From the NCBI GenBank assembly GCA_001632435.1, contig KV424018.1, positions 1 to 23,679 on the forward strand: a stretch of 23,679 nucleotides of DNA, written 5' to 3'. The DNA comes from Calocera cornea HHB12733. Its lineage: Eukaryota > Basidiomycota > Dacrymycetes > Dacrymycetales > Dacrymycetaceae. The position numbers and the translations under genes are program-made. The notes under the pieces are model-generated. The model saw nothing but the letters and a program-made list of their open reading frames with translations. It was not told the DNA's origin and searched no databases. Positions 19,275 to 23,679 of this stretch are shown piece by piece (position 1 is the stretch's first letter; every line of letters begins with the position of its first letter).

Positions 19275-21603
19275 ATGTTCGCTGTCCGAGGTGAGCAAAG
19301 CTTGCTACTCACCCACAATATGCGCATACAAGGGACTGATGATGTCATCATCCCGTGGGAACAGCGACATTGAGGTCTGCACGCCGCAACGCGCTGTCGA
19401 CTCGCCAGGATGTGCTCAGCCAATCTGCCGCGTATCGTCGCCCTCTGTTCCGCAACTACGCAACTCCTCAGCCTGTGGTACGCCCATGTCCTGCTTCCGA
19501 ATACTGGCAGCGCAATTAATTTTCCATGGGCGTCTAGGCGAGGCAGTCGCGTTGGCGGTCTTTCCTGCAGACCGTAGGACGGGTTACCCTCGGGGTCGTC
19601 GTTCTTTCAGGGGGAGCCTTTATCTATGGTACTCGCGACTGGCATCCATCACCTTCCTGATTAGACTGACATACGGCCCAGTCGTGCAGCGCGACCGTCA
19701 TCCTGGACAACAGGCCGCGCACGATCCCGCCAAGAAGACCGTTGTGGTATTGGGCAGTGGCTGGGCAGCAACCTCCCTGCTGAAGAAACTGGATACGGAA
19801 TATTTCAACGTCGTTGTGATCTCCCCTCACAACTACTTTCTTTTCACGCCTCTGTTGCCCTCTGTGTCGGTAGGCACTTTGGAGCCTCGGTCGATCATCC
19901 AACCTACACGATATATTACGCGGCACAAGAAGCGGCGAGTCGAAGTCTATGAAGGCGAAGCTAGATCTGTTGATGTGAAGAACAAGACCGTGACGTTTGT
20001 GGATAACAGTGACATCAAAGGAGCAGTGTCAGCGACCACCATGTGCGCTCGTACTTCCCTAGCCATTTTTGTCCACTGAATGCATTTCTCCAGCCCATAT
20101 GACTATCTTGTATACGCTGTGGGGGCAGAGGTATATTGGCACGTTATTCTTCAGGGATCACCTCCTCATAAGTCTTCAGAACCAAACATTTGGGATACCG
20201 GGTGTCCGGGAGCACAGTTGCTTCTTGAAGGAGTTGCCGGACGCAGAAAAGGTTGAGTGTGTTGCGACCGTAGATGTCCTTCCTCATTATTGTCCAGCTT
20301 CGAACGCGCTTGATGGACTGCGTTGAGACGGCAGCCTTTAAAGGGCAAGAAGATGCTGAGATTGACCGCTTGATGCACATCATGGTCGTCGGTGGGGGCC
20401 CAACTGGTGTTGAATTTGCGTGAGTTGTACTTCTACCCGTGCTTTCTTGCCTCTCATACTTCTGAAGTGGCGAACTTCATGACTTCCTCGTGGTACGTTC
20501 TCTTTGCATCCATGCTCGCTCGTCCTTCCGTCTCATTTATTGATCAGGATGACTTGCAAAGCTGGTATCCTGGTTCGTACTGCCCATGTCTCCCTGTCTC
20601 TACCGGCTCTGAACAACGACTAGAACTTGCGAATCGTTTGAAGATCAGTCTCATTGAAGCTCTTCCCAATGTTCTGCCTGTGTTTTCCAAGCAACTGATT
20701 CAGTACACGGAGTCTACATTCAAGGCCAACAAGATCGATATTCTGGTATGAGCTGTGGTCTCTTTTCCTGGTTCTTATCTAATGGGGATGAATTTTAGAC
20801 CAGAACGATGGTCAAAGAAGTCAAGGAGAAAACCGTCGTGGTTCAGGACGAAAGCAAGCAACTAAAGGAAATACCGTACGGCATGCTTGTATGGGCCGCT
20901 GGCAACACGTCTCGTCAGATCACAAGGGACCTCATGGCACAATTGCCTGATGTGCAGAACCAAAGGAGAGGATTGCTCGTAGATGAGTACCTTCGCCTTT
21001 TGGGCGGTGACGGAGTGTTTGCTTTGGGTGACTGTACGGCTACTTCGTACGCTCCCACGTACGTCTCCCGCTTATCTCCCGGTTGCACTGGTCAACTCAT
21101 TTGATTCAGTGCACAAGTCGCTAGTCAGCAGGGGGCCTACATCGCGCGTGCCTTAGAGCAAATGGCGAAGAAGGAACAACTAGAAAAAACGTTGCACTCT
21201 CTTCGCGCCTCGTCGAATTCAAAGCCCGAAGAAATAGAGGCAGTCGTCAAGCAGATCAACAAGGTGTCAAAGATCAAACCATTCCATTATTCTCACCAAG
21301 GCAGCCTCGCGTATATCGGCTCCGAAAAGGCGGTAGCCGATCTACCCTTTTTCAACGGAAACGTAGGCGCTCGTCTTCCTTAAGCTGATCCCGCTGACCG
21401 TACTCGCCAGCTGGCAACCGGCGGTGTGGCCACCTTCCTGTTCTGGAGGAGCGCATACATCTCTAACCTGCTCTCTGCACGGAACCGATTCCTCGTTTTG
21501 AACGATTGGATGAAGGTAAAGCTTTTCGGAAGGTGCGTCTCATGACCTGTCTGAACGACTGCATCGACTAACTACCTTGGTCAGGGATGTGAGTCGCGAG
21601 TAG
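19275..21603 (+). CDS. Type II mitochondrial NADH dehydrogenase (rotenone-insensitive, NDE/NDI family)
   Basis: Fourteen exons (19275-19290, 19365-19477, 19538-19628, 19682-20042, 20094-20130, 20180-20251, 20298-20419, 20468-20492, 20548-20572, 20624-20745, 20799-21058, 21110-21362, 21411-21532, 21585-21603) encode 545 residues. This single-chain FAD enzyme passes electrons from NADH to ubiquinone without pumping protons. The presequence MFAVRATLRSARRNALSTR is basic and acid-free. A hydrophobic segment TLGVVVLSGGAFIY (about 60-73) may anchor it to the inner membrane, as in external NDE types. The FAD fold VVVLGSGWAATSLLKKLD and NYFLFTPLLPSVSVGTLEPRS precede the NADH fold MVVGGGPTGVEFAGELHDF (about 260-278). 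AWAAGN-like VWAAGN, FALGDCTA, SHQGSLAYIGSEKAVADLPF and terminal KVKLFGRDVSRE complete the family pattern. No EF-hand is inserted. Two exons are only 25 bases, and the first coding exon is 16. Confidence 0.95.
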
Positions 21604-21649
21604 AACAGCCCTCATTGCGATAGAAACTTCTCGTTCGACCGTCTACATA

Positions 21650-21805
21650 GATACATTATTAATTATCACATAGAAGCAATCGCCACCCTTCACGATCCAC
21701 ATGAATTCCTGATCCTGAACGGCTGTGCTGGGACCTTAATGACCTCAGGAAGAGGACGCCGGGTATGCCTGGCCGACGTACTTGAAGAGGTCTTAGGGAG
21801 GCAGA
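21650..21805 (+). pseudogene. Decayed cytochrome P450 fragment
   Basis: Translation of 21655-21712 gives IINYHIEAIATLHDPHEF. The bases after it (CTGATCCTGAACGG) would read PDPER if one C were present, matching the P450 'LHDP..FPDPERF' motif. About 33 bases later TCAGGAAGAGGACGCCGGGT reads SGRGRRV, then Cys. The next bases read PGRR only after one more single-base shift, matching the heme-binding FGxGRRxCPG. The gap between motifs is about 11 residues, against roughly 20-30 in working P450s, so there is also a deletion. It follows the NADH dehydrogenase stop by about 50 bases. It appears to be a relic with two frameshifts; I found no further P450 sequence on either side. Confidence 0.55.
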
Positions 21806-21810
21806 CACAG

Positions 21811-22150
21811 TGCTTCCGGTTGCGAATTTCCTCATTCATGACCAGCTAGACACATCTTGCTTTGCAAGGGGTCTCGGGCCTGCAGGTCGTACCGTCCTGT
21901 TCACCCGATTCCTCGGCTTACCCGACTTCGGGGAGGAGTTTCGAGTGTTGGGACAGTCACTCTGCACTCTTCTGTGTCCATTTCTTACTTCGCGAGCTGG
22001 TCTGCTTCCGTCCAACGTTGTGCTTCCGCGCAATGCGTTTAGTTCCGCCCACTTATTTGCTTCCGCTAATCCCTTGCTTCCGCGTGTCACCGCCCAGCTG
22101 TTGCTTCCGTGAGATTATTTACTTCCGCTTGTACATCTGCTTCCGCTACA
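21811..22150 (+). repeat. 18-bp-period degenerate array, copy 3
   Basis: An isolated GTGCTTCCGGT occurs at 21811. From about 21990 the cores recur at 21990, 22007, 22025, 22044, 22062, 22079, 22106, 22124 and 22142, spacing 17-19 except one of 27. Units again read TTTGCTTCCGCT or GTGCTTCCGCG. This is the same repeat as at 221-812 and 4636-5270. The first core lies about 210 bases after the NADH dehydrogenase stop codon. Confidence 0.8.
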
Positions 22151-22236
22151 AGGGCTGACTTGGGTGGTTTCAGTTGTTTCCCCTCTAGTACTCCTGCTTC
22201 CTCCAATGGACTTATGTGCGTGTAGGGCAAAGGAGT

Positions 22237-22254
22237 GGGAGCAAATTTGCTCCC
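22237..22254. repeat. Perfect 18-base palindrome, head-to-head array units
   Basis: GGGAGCAAATTTGCTCCC is its own reverse complement. Each half is an array unit of the TTTGCTCCC type, so the palindrome is a reverse unit joined directly to a forward unit. It lies about 90 bases after the last regular unit of array copy 3. Confidence 0.75.
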
Positions 22255-22339
22255 GGGTAAGCATTTGCCAGAGCTAAAAAACACCGCATGTGCAAGGCAG
22301 GTGAACACAAGGCCACAAAATTGGAGTTAGAAGAGTAGT

Positions 22340-22545
22340 AGACTAGTCACAAATGAAAAAGAAACTTTTTTTTACATTTTAGAAGTGTTTTCTAAGAAAA
22401 AAACCATTTGAAGTAAGAAAAAAGAGCAAGAAACCATGGAATTAGGGGGGGGAGGCAAGTGCATTCAGTTGTCTGCCTAGTTAGCATTAGTTAGTAATTG
22501 GTTAGTAATAAAAGTAATAAAAAACTCACCTTTAAGGCTGCAAAC
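22340..22545. other. A/T-rich low-complexity stretch
   Basis: Runs of A and T (for example T8 near 22365 and A7 near 22398) alternate with G8 near 22445 and TTAGTAA-type repeats (22484-22515). No gene or known element can be recognised. The composition differs sharply from the GC-richer genic region. Confidence 0.5.
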
Positions 22546-22549
22546 GTTA

Positions 22550-22900
22550 GTTGAGGAAGGCCGGGAGGTGCTCCGGCCAGGCCACGGCAAAGATGAGGTG
22601 GGCATTGTGCCAGGTGAAGGGTGCAAGGCCAAAAACACCAAACTGGGCAAGGGCAAGGGCAAGAAGGAGCAAGCCATGGGTGAGGGGGGGCGCAAGGATG
22701 GCAAGGAGGTGGGTGAGGATGGCAAGGAGGTGCAGGGCAAGCATGGTTGGTGTTGGGTGGGGTTGGGAGGGGGGAGGGGGGCTGGGCAGAGCTGGGGAGG
22801 CAGCTGGGAGGGAGGAGGGAGGGCTGGGAGGTGTTGGGGGACATGGGCATCTCCTGGGTGCTGGGTGCTGGTGGCTGCAAAGGCGCAGCCACTCCCAAGG
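22550..22900 (+). repeat. G-rich minisatellite with G-quadruplex potential
   Basis: The + strand is dominated by G runs. GGATGGCAAGGAGGTG occurs twice about 21 bases apart (near 22696 and 22717), and GGCAAGGGCAAGGGCAAG lies near 22645. Between 22755 and 22786 six runs of three or more G are separated by 1-2 bases, which meets the usual G-quadruplex rule. The proline-rich open frames on the other strand are by-products of this composition. Confidence 0.7.
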
Positions 22901-22956
22901 CAGAGTAGGGGATGTGGGCCGGGTTGTGCTTGTTGTGCTCGTTGGGATGGCGTAGG

Positions 22957-23094
22957 TAGGGTTACCAAGTGCGGGCGAGTTGGTCAACAAGCTTGCCGGC
23001 AGTTAGGGTTAGTAAGCAAGGGTGATTGGTCAACAAGCGTGTGAGGGCGAACGAGCGCAAGTTGGACGATGAGCTTGGGGGCACAATAGGGTTA
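22957..23094 (+). repeat. Dispersed TAGGGTTA copies within a diverged direct repeat
   Basis: TAGGGTTA, the junction of two TTAGGG telomere units, occurs at 22957-22964, 23004-23011 and 23087-23094. TTGGTCAACAAGC is repeated exactly at 22980-22992 and 23026-23038, a 46-base spacing. It looks like an old diverged tandem repeat. A telomeric origin is only suggested, because no two full TTAGGG units stand in tandem. Confidence 0.45.
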
Positions 23095-23099
23095 GCTAG

Positions 23100-23520
23100 C
23101 AAGCAACAAATCGGATTGATGTCTGGTTGACAGACAAGCAAGTGAGTGAAGCGTCCAGTGAGCAGGGTGACTGGCCCCCACACCAGTAACGGCCGCGGGA
23201 GGCTGCAGTGGGCCAGAGAAGAAGACAAGAAACAGAGGGTGCCTTGTTCTGCAAGTGGAAGCCTTGATGGATTGATCCGCACTGCAGGGAGGACTCCCAA
23301 ACTGCGCCTTGCAGGGCACATCAGCGCTTGCACTCCTCAAGCTCATGTGAAAGGGCCTTGGATAATGCCCTCACTAGTTGACCTTCTTCAGGGGGGAGCA
23401 CCGCAGGATACTGTTAAGACCGTTCTATATTGCAAGAGACGTCTAGATACAGCACTAGGAAGGTGGCCGCAGGGAAGGAAGAAGATAGAGAACGAAGGGG
23501 ACGGAGAATGACAGAAAATT
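23100..23520. other. Unassigned stretch with one unrecognised open frame
   Basis: An open frame at 23146-23511 (121 codons) has no motif I recognise and no supporting intron structure. Its central part (PSLVDLLQGGAPQDTVKTVL) looks somewhat protein-like, so a remnant of a mobile element or a partial gene cannot be excluded. I do not call it a gene. Confidence 0.3.
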
Positions 23521-23537
23521 ACCATAGGCAGGAGCCC

Positions 23538-23679
23538 GAGCCTCGGCGAGGCTCAGGTGTGTAGGTGTGGCCCCAGTGGGGCCCGGGAATGTGGCTCCGG
23601 CATGTTGAGAGGGCGTCAGGGATCACCTGGGTGCACAGCCCCTCGGGGGCTCCGGGGATGCGGCTCCGGCATGTTGAGA
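23538..23679. repeat. Tandem repeat of about 69 bp with micro-hairpins, running off the window
   Basis: GGCTCCGGCATGTTGAGA occurs at 23593-23610 and again at 23662-23679, a period of 69. Each copy is preceded by a short perfect hairpin: GGCCCC-AGT-GGGGCC (23569-23583) and GCCCC-TCG-GGGGC (23638-23650). A further hairpin GAGCCTC-GGC-GAGGCTC lies at 23538-23554. The loops are all three bases. The repeat probably continues past the window. Confidence 0.7.

Noticed and set aside
22477..22990. Proline-rich proteins on the minus strand
   Set aside because: They are translations of the G-rich minisatellite in three frames at once, with no domain or splice structure.

Overview
This window looks like nuclear DNA of a filamentous basidiomycete fungus, probably an Agaricomycete. 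The evidence is six protein genes broken by many very short introns (44-79 nt, mostly about 50, GT..AG with CTNAY-like branch sites), a fused five-domain AROM protein, an alternative NADH dehydrogenase, and an intron-bearing tRNA-Pro. All gene models were spliced by hand. Each gives a full reading frame whose total coding length is a multiple of three. Family and organism assignments come from recalled family knowledge, not from a search.

Layout. Positions 1-924 hold GC-rich hairpins and then the first of three unusual arrays built on an 18-bp period around a TTTGCTTCCGCT core. IND1/NUBPL (925-2236, +), a mitochondrial P-loop Fe-S protein for complex I assembly, converges on a GTPBP1-N-domain protein without a GTPase domain (2388-3974, -). 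A 2-kb gene-free stretch (3975-6058) carries the second and longest array plus another diverged repeat. Four genes follow on the + strand: UTP22/NRAP (6059-10062, small-subunit processome), a DHA1-type MFS exporter (10575-12543), tRNA-Pro(CGG) with an intron (12748-12849), pentafunctional ARO1 (13551-18645, shikimate pathway) and a 14-exon type II mitochondrial NADH dehydrogenase (19275-21603). After the last gene come a decayed cytochrome P450 fragment, the third 18-bp array, an A-rich stretch, a G-rich G4-prone minisatellite, dispersed TAGGGTTA copies and a 69-bp tandem repeat with small hairpins that runs off the end.

How the parts relate. The genes are housekeeping functions with no obvious operon-like theme, though two touch respiratory NADH oxidation: IND1 supports complex I and NDE/NDI bypasses it. 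The most novel signal is the 18-bp-period array family. It lies only at the borders of the gene blocks (about 221-812, 4636-5916, 21811-22254), switches orientation within each block, and contains a head-to-head palindrome. I know of no described element that matches it.
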